Assembly (NCBI GenBank): GCA_040080075.1
Contig: JBEBJD010000162.1
Span: forward strand, 1 to 21,015
Source of the DNA: JANNFX01 sp040080075
GTDB taxonomy: Bacteria; Pseudomonadota; Alphaproteobacteria; Rhizobiales; Hyphomicrobiaceae
DNA length: 21,015 bases
Direction: 5' to 3'
Numbering within the stretch: the first letter of the stretch is position 1; every line of letters begins with the position of its first letter. Shown one piece after another: positions 8,446 through 15,998 of this stretch. The notes beneath the pieces are model-generated. The model searched no databases. It was given only the letters and a program-made list of their open reading frames with translations, and was not told the origin of the DNA. A program made the translations under genes and the position numbers.

Positions 8446-9006
8446 ATGATCCAAGATAACGCTGACCAACGCGCCCGGCTTTTCGCAATCGTCAAAGCTA
8501 AGTCATTTGTGCGCGGCGATATCGAGTTGGCTTCAGGAGAGCGAAGTACCTACTACTTCGATATGAAGCCTTCGATGTTCGACCCGGAAGGGTCGGTGCT
8601 ATTGTGCGAGCTGATTTTCGCGCGTTTGAGCGGTGTTGCTTGCGATTTTGTGGGCGGACTTGAAATGGGCGCGGTGCCGCTCATCAGCCCGCTCAATGCC
8701 CGTAGTTTTGCTGCTGGCCGTCCAATCGCTGGGTTTTTCGTACGTAAGCAGCCCAAGGGGCATGGCACCAAAAAGCGCATCGAGGGCGTGGCCGATCTCA
8801 AGGGCAAATCAGTCGTCATCGTTGAAGATGTGACGACAACCGGCAATTCTGCAATGATCGCGGTCAAGGAACTGCAGGAAGCTGGCGCGGCGGTGACGCT
8901 GGTGATTTCCATACTCGACCGCCAGCAGGGGGCGAGCGAGCTTTATGAGGGCGCCGGTATTCCGTTCGAGTCGTTGTTCAAGGCTAGCGATTTCTTGGGA
9001 TTGTAG
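8446..9006 (+). CDS. pyrE: Orotate phosphoribosyltransferase
   Basis: This 186-residue enzyme converts orotate and PRPP to orotidine 5'-phosphate in pyrimidine synthesis. The PRPP-binding motif VVIVEDVTTTGNS is at about 123-135. The flexible catalytic loop with basic residues and His is RKQPKGHGTKK (about 100-110). Residues 28-41, LASGERSTYYFDMK, form the N-terminal substrate region. The frame is open upstream to 8287, but that part lies in repeat sequence and gives no family similarity, so the ATG at 8446 is preferred. Its ribosome site is poor: TAAGG lies about 17 bases off. The stop codon TAG (9004-9006) is the first triplet of another repeat copy. Confidence 0.92.
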   Translation: MIQDNADQRARLFAIVKAKSFVRGDIELASGERSTYYFDMKPSMFDPEGSVLLCELIFARLSGVACDFVGGLEMGAVPLISPLNARSFAAGRPIAGFFVRKQPKGHGTKKRIEGVADLKGKSVVIVEDVTTTGNSAMIAVKELQEAGAAVTLVISILDRQQGASELYEGAGIPFESLFKASDFLGL

Positions 9007-9044
9007 GGTGCAATAGCCCGGGAGTCTGCGCCTAGTGCACTCTA
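9004..9044. repeat. Decayed GGGTGCAATAG repeat at the pyrE stop
   Basis: TAGGGTGCAATAG (9004-9016) matches the arm of the 8263-8382 element. A partner arm TGCACTCTA (9036-9044) pairs with one mismatch. The first TAG serves as the pyrE stop. No T-run follows. Confidence 0.6.
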
Positions 9045-9058
9045 AGAGTGCCCGCATC

Positions 9059-9274
9059 TCAACTGCCGTTCTTCCTGTCTTCCAGATCTTCGCGGACTTC
9101 ATCGGGAGATGCCAAAGAGGCAAAGGCCCTTCCGGCAACTGCGTGTGTGATGATAAAAATCAGCACCGCCGCGCCGAGTCCGATCCAGAAGTTCCCAACA
9201 GCGAACATGGTGCCCAGGGCCAGCGCCATGCCTGCAAGATCGATCAGAATGCGTGCCCGGTGAGCCTTGCTCAT
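9059..9274 (-). CDS. Small two-helix membrane protein downstream of rppH
   Basis: This 71-residue protein has two likely transmembrane helices, about 10-27 (ILIDLAGMALALGTMFAVG) and 31-47 (IGLGAAVLIFIITHAVA), and a charged C-terminal tail (DEVREDLEDRKNGS). There is no recognised motif. The ATG at 9274 lies five bases after the rppH stop, so co-transcription with rppH is very likely and translation may be coupled. It converges on pyrE, whose end is 52 bases away. Function unknown; I do not recognise the family. Confidence 0.65.
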   Translation of the reverse strand: MSKAHRARILIDLAGMALALGTMFAVGNFWIGLGAAVLIFIITHAVAGRAFASLASPDEVREDLEDRKNGS

Positions 9275-9279
9275 GATGG

Positions 9280-9831
9280 CTATCGTGATCCTGCAGTATG
9301 CTTGGCGACCAGTGGCGCAAACGCATCCACTACCTTAGCGTAAACTTCGCGCTTGAACGGCACGATGAGATCGACCACTTCGTTCAAGTCTGCCCAACGC
9401 CAAATGTCGAATTCGATTTTTTCAGCGTCACTGGGCGTGATGTTGACTTGGCCGTCAGTGCCCTCAAATCGCATCAGGAACCACTTCTGACGCTGGCCCC
9501 GGTAGCGGCCGCCCCAGACCCTGCCGTGCAGGTATGACGGCAGGTCGTAGGTATACCAATCGGGGGATTCGGCGATGATAGCTGCTGAGGTGATACCTGT
9601 TTCTTCCCACAGCTCGCGCTTGGCGGCTAACTCGGGCGTTTCACCAGGATCTATACCTCCTTGAGGCATCTGCCACCAACTACCCGCCCCTTCGGGGCTG
9701 TCGCTGGCGTTGGGGCGCCGGCCAATCCAAACCTGGCCTTTGTGGTTGATGACCATGAGGCCAACGCAGGGGCGGTAAATGAGACCAGGCGGGGGGGGAT
9801 TGACCGGTGGTGGATTTGAGGTGTCGCTCAT
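9280..9831 (-). CDS. rppH: RNA pyrophosphohydrolase (Nudix family)
   Basis: This 183-residue enzyme removes pyrophosphate from triphosphorylated mRNA 5' ends, opening them to RNase E decay. The Nudix box fits the consensus exactly at 58-80: GG-IDPGE, seven residues, then REL-WEETGI. The N-terminal part YRPCVGLMVINHKGQVWIGRR and the DLPSYLHGRVWGGRYRGQRQKWFLMRF stretch are typical of RppH/IalA. A Pro-rich lead of about 15 residues precedes the domain. The frame stays open to 9924, but that region contains the ctpA terminator hairpin, so I place the start at the ATG at 9831. It lies after ctpA on the same strand, separated by that terminator. Confidence 0.9.
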   Translation of the reverse strand: MSDTSNPPPVNPPPPGLIYRPCVGLMVINHKGQVWIGRRPNASDSPEGAGSWWQMPQGGIDPGETPELAAKRELWEETGITSAAIIAESPDWYTYDLPSYLHGRVWGGRYRGQRQKWFLMRFEGTDGQVNITPSDAEKIEFDIWRWADLNEVVDLIVPFKREVYAKVVDAFAPLVAKHTAGSR

Positions 9832-9885
9832 GGGGGCTTTTTTTGCAGGATTTGGAATGGCTGGTGGCCAGCCGAATGAGTGGGC

Positions 9886-9915
9886 AAAAAGATGGGCGCC
9901 ACTTGAGCGCCCATC
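9886..9915 (-). terminator. Intrinsic terminator after ctpA
   Basis: On the minus strand a 9-bp perfect stem, GATGGGCGC (9915-9907) with GCGCCCATC (9899-9891), and a 7-base loop are followed at once by TTTTT (9890-9886). This is a textbook rho-independent terminator, beginning 29 bases beyond the ctpA stop. It implies that rppH has its own promoter or depends on readthrough. Confidence 0.85.
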
Positions 9916-9943
9916 TTCAGTCATAACTTACGAACTTGGAAGC

Positions 9944-11356
9944 TTAGTTCGGCATCGGCTTCTTCTCGGTTTCGGGCGAAGGCGTTGCCGCTGGAACCGG
10001 ATCGGCAGGCTTTGCAACATCGGCACCAGTGGCACCAGGAAGGGTCCCACGCAGCATGTTGAGTGCATACTGCAACTGAGTGTCCTTTTCCGGTTCCTTA
10101 GGCACATAAGCCGAGGAGCCTGACTCTTCGGCCTTCTTCTCGCCCGCATCCCCGTCTTTGGAGCCGTCGGGGTTCTTCAAGTGACCGCGCAGGCTGGCCT
10201 CGCCACGCGGCTTTTCAGCTGCAGCCTTGGCCTTGAGTTCTTCTGGGAGTTCTTCTTCCACCACGATATCGGGATCGATACCCTTAGCCTGGATCGAACG
10301 GTTCGAAGGCGTGTAGTAACGCGCCGTGGTCAAGCGAATGGCCCCATTGCCGCCAAGCGGAATGATGGTTTGCACCGAACCCTTACCGAACGAGCGCGTG
10401 CCGATGATGGTTGCGCGCTTGTGGTCCTGCAGGGCACCAGCAACGATCTCAGATGCAGATGCTGAGCCGCCGTTGATGAGCACGATAACCGGCTTACCAT
10501 CCGCCGACTCGCCGGCCCGCGCCTGAGCACGCTGCGTCTCTTCGTTGTTGCGGCCCTTGGTCAGAACGATAGCGCCGCGTTCCAGGAAGTCATCTGACAC
10601 GGCGATAGCCTGGTCAAGCAACCCGCCCGGATTGTTGCGCAGATCGATGACGTAACCTTTGAGGTTAGCGCCTAGGTCCTTCTTCATCTGGTCGATCGAC
10701 TTGACCAGATTGGTGTGAGTTTGCTCGTTGAAGGTCGATACCTTGACGTAGGCAACGTCGTTGCCTTCGACGCGGCCTTTAACGGCGTTGATGCGGATGA
10801 CGTCGCGCACGATCTTGATGTCGAACGGCTCGTCCTTGCCTTTGCGGATCACGGTCAGCGTAATCGGCGTGTTGACGGGCCCGCGCATTTTTTCGACGGC
10901 CTGTTCAAGTGTCAGGCCGGAAATCATTTCATTGTCGAGATGGGTGATCAGGTCATTGGCTTGAACACCGGCCTTTGCTGCGGGCGTCTCATCGATGGGC
11001 GAGACCACCTTGATGACGCCGTTCTCCATCGTTACTTCGATACCAAGGCCACCGAATTCGCCGCGCGTCTGAACCTGCATGTCGCGGTAATTCTTGGCGC
11101 TCATGTAGGATGAGTGCGGGTCAAGCGCTGCCAGCATGCCGTTAATGGCGGATTCGACCAGCATGGTGTCATCTGGCTTTTCAACATAGTCGGAGCGCAC
11201 CCGCTCAAAAACGTCACCGAATAGATCAAGCTGGCGATAAAGTTCCGAATTTGACGACGTCGCCGAATAGGTGCTTGAAACGTTCAGCACTGTTGTGACG
11301 CCGGCGAGCCCCGCCATCGTCAAAAACGTCCAGAACGCGTAATCTGTCTTGCGCAT
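9944..11356 (-). CDS. ctpA: Carboxyl-terminal processing protease (S41 family)
   Basis: This 470-residue protease has an N-terminal membrane anchor or signal (about 8-27). The PDZ domain with GGLGIEVTMENG and PAAKAGVQANDLI spans about 100-185, then the S41 catalytic domain. The serine is S300 in GGSASASEI and the lysine K325 in RSFGKGSVQT. Their 25-residue spacing equals that of the Ser/Lys dyad in E. coli Prc. The tail (from about 380) is Lys, Glu and Pro rich and looks disordered. Such proteases trim periplasmic proteins and often control cell-wall hydrolases. The ATG at 11356 overlaps the envC stop by one base (TAATG), so the two are translationally coupled; the longer frame to 11392 is not used. 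An intrinsic terminator follows. Confidence 0.95.
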   Translation of the reverse strand: MRKTDYAFWTFLTMAGLAGVTTVLNVSSTYSATSSNSELYRQLDLFGDVFERVRSDYVEKPDDTMLVESAINGMLAALDPHSSYMSAKNYRDMQVQTRGEFGGLGIEVTMENGVIKVVSPIDETPAAKAGVQANDLITHLDNEMISGLTLEQAVEKMRGPVNTPITLTVIRKGKDEPFDIKIVRDVIRINAVKGRVEGNDVAYVKVSTFNEQTHTNLVKSIDQMKKDLGANLKGYVIDLRNNPGGLLDQAIAVSDDFLERGAIVLTKGRNNEETQRAQARAGESADGKPVIVLINGGSASASEIVAGALQDHKRATIIGTRSFGKGSVQTIIPLGGNGAIRLTTARYYTPSNRSIQAKGIDPDIVVEEELPEELKAKAAAEKPRGEASLRGHLKNPDGSKDGDAGEKKAEESGSSAYVPKEPEKDTQLQYALNMLRGTLPGATGADVAKPADPVPAATPSPETEKKPMPN

Positions 11357-12858
11357 TAGCCTTGCACCTTCTGCTGACCGGCGACCCACCAAGGGTCTGG
11401 GTCGATTGGCTGACCGTCCTTGCGAAATTCTACATAGAGCACGGGGGCGGAGGACTGTGAGACCCCCTGTGCAGATTTAGGCTGACCGCTCATCGTCCCG
11501 ATGGCTTCGGCCTCAAGTACGAACTGGCCCGGCTGAACATCAATTTGCGACAAACCTGCTACCAGGACATGATACCCGCCGCCAGCATTGATGATCAAGA
11601 GTTGGCCATAACTGCGGAATTCTCCTGCATAAACGATCCAACCGTCGCATGGAGAGGTGACCAGTGCCGAGGGGCGGGTTTCCAATACGACACCCTTGGA
11701 GCTTCCGCCAAACTGGGTCTTTTCGCCAAATGACAAGACTTTCCGGCCCTGAGCTGGCAAGGGAAGTTTTGCTTTTGCCAAATCGAACGCAATCGCTGGT
11801 TTAATCCGTCCCGCATTTCCCGGGACCAGGGACTTACCAGCCGGGGCAAGCTCGACGAACTGAGTATCGGGCTGCTTGGCCGGAGGCGGCACATTGAGAG
11901 CAGTTTCCACAGGCTTGGCGGGCTGGTCGGTGACCGTTCCTGCAAGCGGAGCGGCCGGAAGTACTGCCACAACAGGCGTCGAACCTGCCGCTGCTGCAGG
12001 TGGTGTGGCTGGTGGCGTGGCTGCAGCGTTGAGCATGGTTTCGCGCTCATAGTCACCAAGGCCGGTGTTGCGTTTGACGGCTTCATCGAGTTTTACGATC
12101 AACTCGTTCAAGTCGCTTACACTTTTTTGAATTTCCTGGGTTGCGAGCCGAACCTGTGTCAGCTCGGCCTGGCGCTCGCCGAGCGACTGTCTCTTGGTTT
12201 CAATCAGTCCGGCGAGGCGCGTGCGCATTTCAGTCAATTGGGCCGTTTCCGACTTCAGCCGGTCGCCCTCGGTGCGGATGTCAGTCATCACGCGCACCAG
12301 TTCGTTCAATTTGGATGAAAGTTCGACCGCTTGCGAGCGCAATTCAGGAAAAGCGGCTGCCAGCAGCATGGCACTTCGCACCATGCCGAGAGCATCCTCG
12401 CGCCGGGTAATGAGCACCGGCGGAGGATTTCGGCCCATGCGCTGGAGTGCCGCGAGTAGTTTGGAAATATTTCCATGGCGCTGGCTGAGTGAGCCGCGCA
12501 CCAGCTTTTCTTGAGCCTCAAGCTCGCCTAACCGGCCTTCAATCGCCGACATTTGAGCTTCGCTCTTCTGGATCAGTGCCGACGTTTCGAGCAGCCGCGA
12601 GTTAAGCTTTTCGCGCTCGGCGGTGAGCGCGGCCACATCGTTTTTGAGACTTGCTGCCTTGGCCTCTTTGGCTTCCAACTCGGCGCGATTGCTGTCGAGC
12701 TTGCTCTTAAGCTCTTCGGCAGGTTTGGCGTCCGCGGTAGGATTGCCGCCAACAGTCTGCGCGCCCGATTGCGGGGCGCCGGCCAATAACATGAAAATCC
12801 CCGCCGTGATGGCGATGGTTTCCTTGCTGGTGGTGTTTGCTCGCCGGTGACGCGTCAA
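11356..12858 (-). CDS. envC: EnvC-like murein hydrolase activator with degenerate LytM domain
   Basis: This 500-residue periplasmic protein has a signal peptide (about 15-34), then a long coiled coil (about 45-265, with LKSKLDSNRAELEAKEAKAASLKNDV-type heptads). A Pro/Ala-rich linker (280-335) precedes the C-terminal M23/LytM domain (about 375-485). In that domain SPCDGWIVYAGEFRSYGQLLII and GGYHVLVAGLSQIDVQPGQ are clear. H430 remains, but the active-site His/Asp and the HxH position are absent (LVAGLS). EnvC-type proteins use such an inactive domain to activate amidases at the division septum. The start is uncertain: TTG at 12858 keeps a full signal peptide, whereas the ATG at 12792 would cut into it. 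ctpA follows with a one-base overlap. Confidence 0.85.
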   Translation of the reverse strand: MTRHRRANTTSKETIAITAGIFMLLAGAPQSGAQTVGGNPTADAKPAEELKSKLDSNRAELEAKEAKAASLKNDVAALTAEREKLNSRLLETSALIQKSEAQMSAIEGRLGELEAQEKLVRGSLSQRHGNISKLLAALQRMGRNPPPVLITRREDALGMVRSAMLLAAAFPELRSQAVELSSKLNELVRVMTDIRTEGDRLKSETAQLTEMRTRLAGLIETKRQSLGERQAELTQVRLATQEIQKSVSDLNELIVKLDEAVKRNTGLGDYERETMLNAAATPPATPPAAAAGSTPVVAVLPAAPLAGTVTDQPAKPVETALNVPPPAKQPDTQFVELAPAGKSLVPGNAGRIKPAIAFDLAKAKLPLPAQGRKVLSFGEKTQFGGSSKGVVLETRPSALVTSPCDGWIVYAGEFRSYGQLLIINAGGGYHVLVAGLSQIDVQPGQFVLEAEAIGTMSGQPKSAQGVSQSSAPVLYVEFRKDGQPIDPDPWWVAGQQKVQG

Positions 12859-13316
12859 GCCTGCAAATCCTGCTGCTCAGATGGTGTCAGCACGCTAATG
12901 TTCCGCCTCTGACGCTTCGTACCCTCAGCGTCAGCCCGGAACCCTAGCCGCTCTCTTGTTTGTGTTCTGGATTCACAAACGCTTGGCTACCTTCGCCCGG
13001 GGCCAAGCATTTGATCCAGAACGCTAGGGCACGGGTCCGCAGCAGTGAGTAATCAAAACCATAACAGACCAGAACCCACCAGCGTGTTAATTCCCGTTAA
13101 GATGCCAGAATTGCGGCGATTATTGTACCCGCTCAGTGCGGTTGGTGGTGCGCCGGGGTGCGGGATCGCTTGACGGCCATCTATTACTTACAAGGATGCC
13201 AAATTCCCGCCCTTCGCCAGTGCTGTCGTGGCGGCGAGGCAGCAAATTTGCTCTCTCCCATTTAAAGCCCTATCACTGGCCCCAATTGGCGGGCTCGTTT
13301 CAAGGACTCTTGTAGC
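12859..13316. other. 458-bp intergenic region with nested inverted repeats
   Basis: No gene is supported here. Between the divergent envC and HIG1-type genes there is one 8-bp hairpin, CTGACGCT/AGCGTCAG (12909-12916, 12927-12934). A larger nested structure spans 12942-13029: CCCTAGC/GCTAGGG outside, GTTCTGGAT/ATCCAGAAC (12964-12972, 13014-13022) within, and GCTTGGC/GCCAAGC (12981-12987, 13002-13008) inside that. No T-run follows, so these are not simple terminators. The rest (13030-13316) shows nothing I can name. rlmH, often upstream of envC in this group, is not present. Confidence 0.5.
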
Positions 13317-13508
13317 ATGCAGACTCTCCTCTACAACGCATCGACTGTTGCTGTATTTGCCGTATTTGTTGTGCTCTTGCTCGGCTTGTGGACCATGTTG
13401 CGGGGCAAGGACCCAAATCTCAGCCAAAAGCTGATGCGCTGGCGGGTGGGTCTGCAATTCGTTGCCATCTTGATCATCATGGCCTTCATGGTCGCCAATC
13501 AGGGATAA
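13317..13508 (+). CDS. HIG1-type twin-transmembrane protein
   Basis: This 63-residue membrane protein has two helices, about 10-27 (TVAVFAVFVVLLLGLWTML) and 45-60 (GLQFVAILIIMAFMVA). The linker DPNLSQKLMRWRVGLQ matches the hypoxia-induced (HIG1) conserved segment, in which a basic stretch and R-x-x-x-Q precede the second helix. Bacterial HIG1 proteins are small inner-membrane proteins, and in mitochondria relatives associate with respiratory complexes. In alphaproteobacteria such a gene commonly precedes the cobalamin adenosyltransferase gene, as it does here by 56 bases. The ATG at 13317 has an AAGGA site upstream. Its function in bacteria is not established. Confidence 0.78.
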   Translation: MQTLLYNASTVAVFAVFVVLLLGLWTMLRGKDPNLSQKLMRWRVGLQFVAILIIMAFMVANQG

Positions 13509-13564
13509 CCCGGCGGATTGGGGTAAGTTTTTGCCTCCTGGCATGCGGGAACGAGGGCTGCGGC

Positions 13565-14143
13565 ATGGTCAAACTCAACAAGATCTATACGCGCACGGGT
13601 GACAGCGGCACTACGGGACTGGGAACGGGACAACGTGTCTCGAAGGCGGATTTGCGCATTGCGGCGTACGGCACGGTCGACGAGACCAACGCAGCCATTG
13701 GTATGGTCCGTCTGCACTTGGGTGCCTTCCCTCAGCTCGACGCACAATTGATGCACATTCAGAACGACCTTTTTGATTTGGGTGCCGATTTATGTGTGCC
13801 GGATCGAGGTGAAAAGCTCGGCTACGAGCCGTTGCGCATGTCGAGTGATCAGGCCCAGCGGCTCGAAGCTGAAATCGATGAAATGAACACAACTTTGAAG
13901 CCGCTGAATTCGTTTGTGCTGCCGGCTGGATCGGCGGCTGCGGCAACGCTGCACTTGGCCCGTACCATATGCCGGCGCGCGGAGCGGGAGATGGTGGCGC
14001 TGGCCGCCATTGAGGATGAACCAGTCAGTACCGCAGGTCTGAAGTTCATTAACCGGCTATCGGATTATCTGTTCGTAGCCAGTCGCTATGTCAACGATCA
14101 GGGCCACGGTGACGTGCTCTGGGTGCCGGGCAAGAACCGGTAA
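13565..14143 (+). CDS. Cob(I)alamin adenosyltransferase, PduO type
   Basis: This 192-residue enzyme transfers the adenosyl group of ATP to cob(I)alamin to make adenosylcobalamin. The ATP-binding N-terminal motif is YTRTGDSGTTGLG (8-20). The central helix holds LHLARTICRRAEREMVAL with conserved arginines, and the C-terminal part is LKFINRLSDYLFVASRYVN. The family is a trimeric helical bundle. The frame is open upstream to 13388, but that part overlaps the HIG1 gene in another frame, so the ATG at 13565, with a GAGGG ribosome site, is the start. In organisms with methylmalonyl- or ethylmalonyl-CoA mutases the coenzyme supports acyl-CoA carbon metabolism, which would suit the etf and hbd genes nearby. 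That link is inference. Confidence 0.92.
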   Translation: MVKLNKIYTRTGDSGTTGLGTGQRVSKADLRIAAYGTVDETNAAIGMVRLHLGAFPQLDAQLMHIQNDLFDLGADLCVPDRGEKLGYEPLRMSSDQAQRLEAEIDEMNTTLKPLNSFVLPAGSAAAATLHLARTICRRAEREMVALAAIEDEPVSTAGLKFINRLSDYLFVASRYVNDQGHGDVLWVPGKNR

Positions 14144-14181
14144 TTAGTCTGGACGACCAACCATTTTCGAGGATCTGAACG

Positions 14182-14946
14182 ATGTTTGTCCCCCTTCACG
14201 ATGAAAACGGATTGCGATCCATCCGGTTTCAATATGTGACGGTGGCGCTGATCGCGATCAATTTATTGGTCTATATTTTCGAGCAGACCGGCCTTGGCGA
14301 TGCCCTTCTGGCCAGCTTTGCGCTCATTCCATCGGAGCTCTTGGGTGTTGGTGTGCCTGGCGGCATGCCGCCAGAGGGTGTTGCTCTGGGGGGAATTCCT
14401 GAACCGGCAACTCTGCTGAGCTACATGTTTTTTCATGGTAGCCTATATCACTTGGCAGGTAACATGTTGTTCTTATGGGTTTTTGGCGACAATGTCGAAG
14501 ACGCCATGGGTCATGCCAAGTTTCTGGTCTTTTATTTGGCATGCGGGATTTTCGCGGGCTTGACCCACACGTTCATTGCCAATTCGTCGCTTGGGTCCAG
14601 CCTTACGGAGCTGGCAGGTGTTACGGGCGAGGAACCGGTTTCCGCACTGAATATGCCGTTGATTGGGGCCAGTGGAGCGGTCGCGGGCGTCATAGCGGCC
14701 TATTTAATGCTGCATCCTCGTGTTCGTGTCTGGGTGCTGGCTTTCAATGCCATTCCGCTGCGAATTTCAGCGGCCGTGGCCCTTGGGGCCTGGGTCGTCA
14801 TGCAAATCGTTATGGTTGTGATCCCGCAGAGCGGTCCCGTGGCCTGGTGGGCCCATATCGGGGGGCTGGTCGCGGGGGCTGTGCTCGTGTTCTTTTTGCG
14901 CCGCCGCGGGGTGCCGTTGTTCGACAAGGGGCTCCATGTGGCTTGA
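14182..14946 (+). CDS. Rhomboid-family intramembrane serine protease
   Basis: This 254-residue protein has about six or seven transmembrane helices. The HGSLYHLAGNMLFLWVFG block has H90 and N94. The catalytic serine is S164 in GASGAVAGV and the catalytic His is H225 in WWAHIGGLVAGA. Those residues form the Ser-His dyad that cuts substrate helices within the inner membrane. An extended loop (about 130-160, GSSLTELAGVTGEEPVS) lies before the serine motif. The ATG at 14182 follows GAGGATCTGAAC. It lies 38 bases after the adenosyltransferase gene and may be co-transcribed. Substrate unknown. Confidence 0.9.
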   Translation: MFVPLHDENGLRSIRFQYVTVALIAINLLVYIFEQTGLGDALLASFALIPSELLGVGVPGGMPPEGVALGGIPEPATLLSYMFFHGSLYHLAGNMLFLWVFGDNVEDAMGHAKFLVFYLACGIFAGLTHTFIANSSLGSSLTELAGVTGEEPVSALNMPLIGASGAVAGVIAAYLMLHPRVRVWVLAFNAIPLRISAAVALGAWVVMQIVMVVIPQSGPVAWWAHIGGLVAGAVLVFFLRRRGVPLFDKGLHVA

Positions 14947-15242
14947 GGCTAGTTTGCGGCATTTATCCCTCTTCACAGGGTTCCCAAATCCAGTTGATTG
15001 ACTTCATTTGAGGCCAACCGTAGTTTCCTCTTCGCAGATGCGAAACGGTAGTCACCCTGTGCGGTGCACAAGGTTTCGGGCGCAAGGTTTCGGGCGATGG
15101 AGCTGCGGCAGCCTGAAAGCCGTCTTCATCCGTTCAAATGAGGATTGCAGATCCCCGCCAGTCTGGCCCTTTAACTTGGCCGGTCAGCGGTTGAGTTCAG
15201 ACCATTGGGCGCATGTGGCATGTGCCTGGGAGCATTCGAAGT
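14947..15242. other. Intergenic region before etfB with a 14-bp tandem repeat and a palindrome
   Basis: No gene is supported. A perfect tandem pair of CAAGGTTTCGGGCG occupies 15069-15082 and 15083-15096. A palindrome, TTCGCA-GA-TGCGAA, lies at 15031-15044. TTGACT (14998-15003) with TAGTTT 17 bases on is a weak promoter candidate. I see nothing stronger. Confidence 0.4.
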
Positions 15243-15998
15243 ATGAAAATTCTCGTCGCCGTCAAAAGGGTCGTGGACTACGCCGTCAAGATCAGGGTGA
15301 AAAGCGACGGTTCGGGCATCGAGCTTGCCAACGTCAAGATGTCGATGAACCCGTTCGATGAGATCGCCATCGAAGAAGCAGTCAGGATGAAAGAAAAAGG
15401 CATTGCGACGGAAGTTGTCGTGGTGTCGGTTGGCCCGTCGAAGGCGCAAGATACGTTGCGCACTGCGCTGGCCATTGGCGCGGACCGGGCCATTCTAGTT
15501 GAGACCGCCGAGGATGCGGTAGTGGAACCGCTTGCCGTCGCTAAACTTCTGAAGGCGATCGTCGGGCAGGAAACGCCCAGCATGGTTGTGCTTGGCAAGC
15601 AAGCCATTGACGACGACTGCAATCAGACCGGCCAAATGCTCGCCGCTCTATTGGGCTGGCCGCAAGGAACGTTTGCCTCGAAGATCGTGCCGGAAGCGGG
15701 CTCTGTGTCGGTGACGCGCGAAGTTGATGGCGGCTTGGAAACGCTGTCGCTGAAGTTGCCAGCCGTGGTGACAACGGATTTGCGTCTCAACGAGCCGCGC
15801 TATCCTTCGCTACCCAACATCATGAAAGCCAAGAAGAAGCCGCTCGACATCAAGAAGCCGGCTGATCTCGGCGTCGACATGACGCCGCGTCTCACGGTTC
15901 TCAAAACCACGGAACCGCCCGTGCGCAAGGCCGGCGTGATGGTGGCTGACGTTGCTGAATTGGTATCAAAACTGAAGACCGAGGCGGGGGTGATTTGA
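15243..15998 (+). CDS. etfB: Electron transfer flavoprotein subunit beta
   Basis: This 251-residue subunit begins MKILVAVKRVVDYAVKIRVK. It holds the AMP-binding side of ETF, with the segment RTALAIGADRAILVE and the conserved GKQAIDDDCNQTGQMLAALLGWPQGTFASKI block. The C-terminal arm, including PSLPNIMKAKKKPL (the recognition loop that docks acyl-CoA dehydrogenases), is intact. ETF accepts electrons from acyl-CoA and other dehydrogenases and passes them to ETF-quinone oxidoreductase. The ATG at 15243 has GGGAG upstream; the longer frame from 15213 is not needed. Its TGA overlaps the etfA ATG (TGATG). Confidence 0.96.
   Translation: MKILVAVKRVVDYAVKIRVKSDGSGIELANVKMSMNPFDEIAIEEAVRMKEKGIATEVVVVSVGPSKAQDTLRTALAIGADRAILVETAEDAVVEPLAVAKLLKAIVGQETPSMVVLGKQAIDDDCNQTGQMLAALLGWPQGTFASKIVPEAGSVSVTREVDGGLETLSLKLPAVVTTDLRLNEPRYPSLPNIMKAKKKPLDIKKPADLGVDMTPRLTVLKTTEPPVRKAGVMVADVAELVSKLKTEAGVI

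Noticed and set aside
9832..9924. N-terminal extension of rppH
   Set aside because: It would be translated through the ctpA terminator hairpin; the ATG at 9831 gives the normal protein.
12961..13022. Inverted repeats as insertion-sequence ends
   Set aside because: Only about 40 bases lie between the arms and no transposase is present, so it is better treated as a hairpin structure.
13188..13544. Minus-strand 118-residue open frame over the HIG1-type gene
   Set aside because: It is antisense to a two-helix membrane protein with a conserved linker and a ribosome site, and has no recognisable content.
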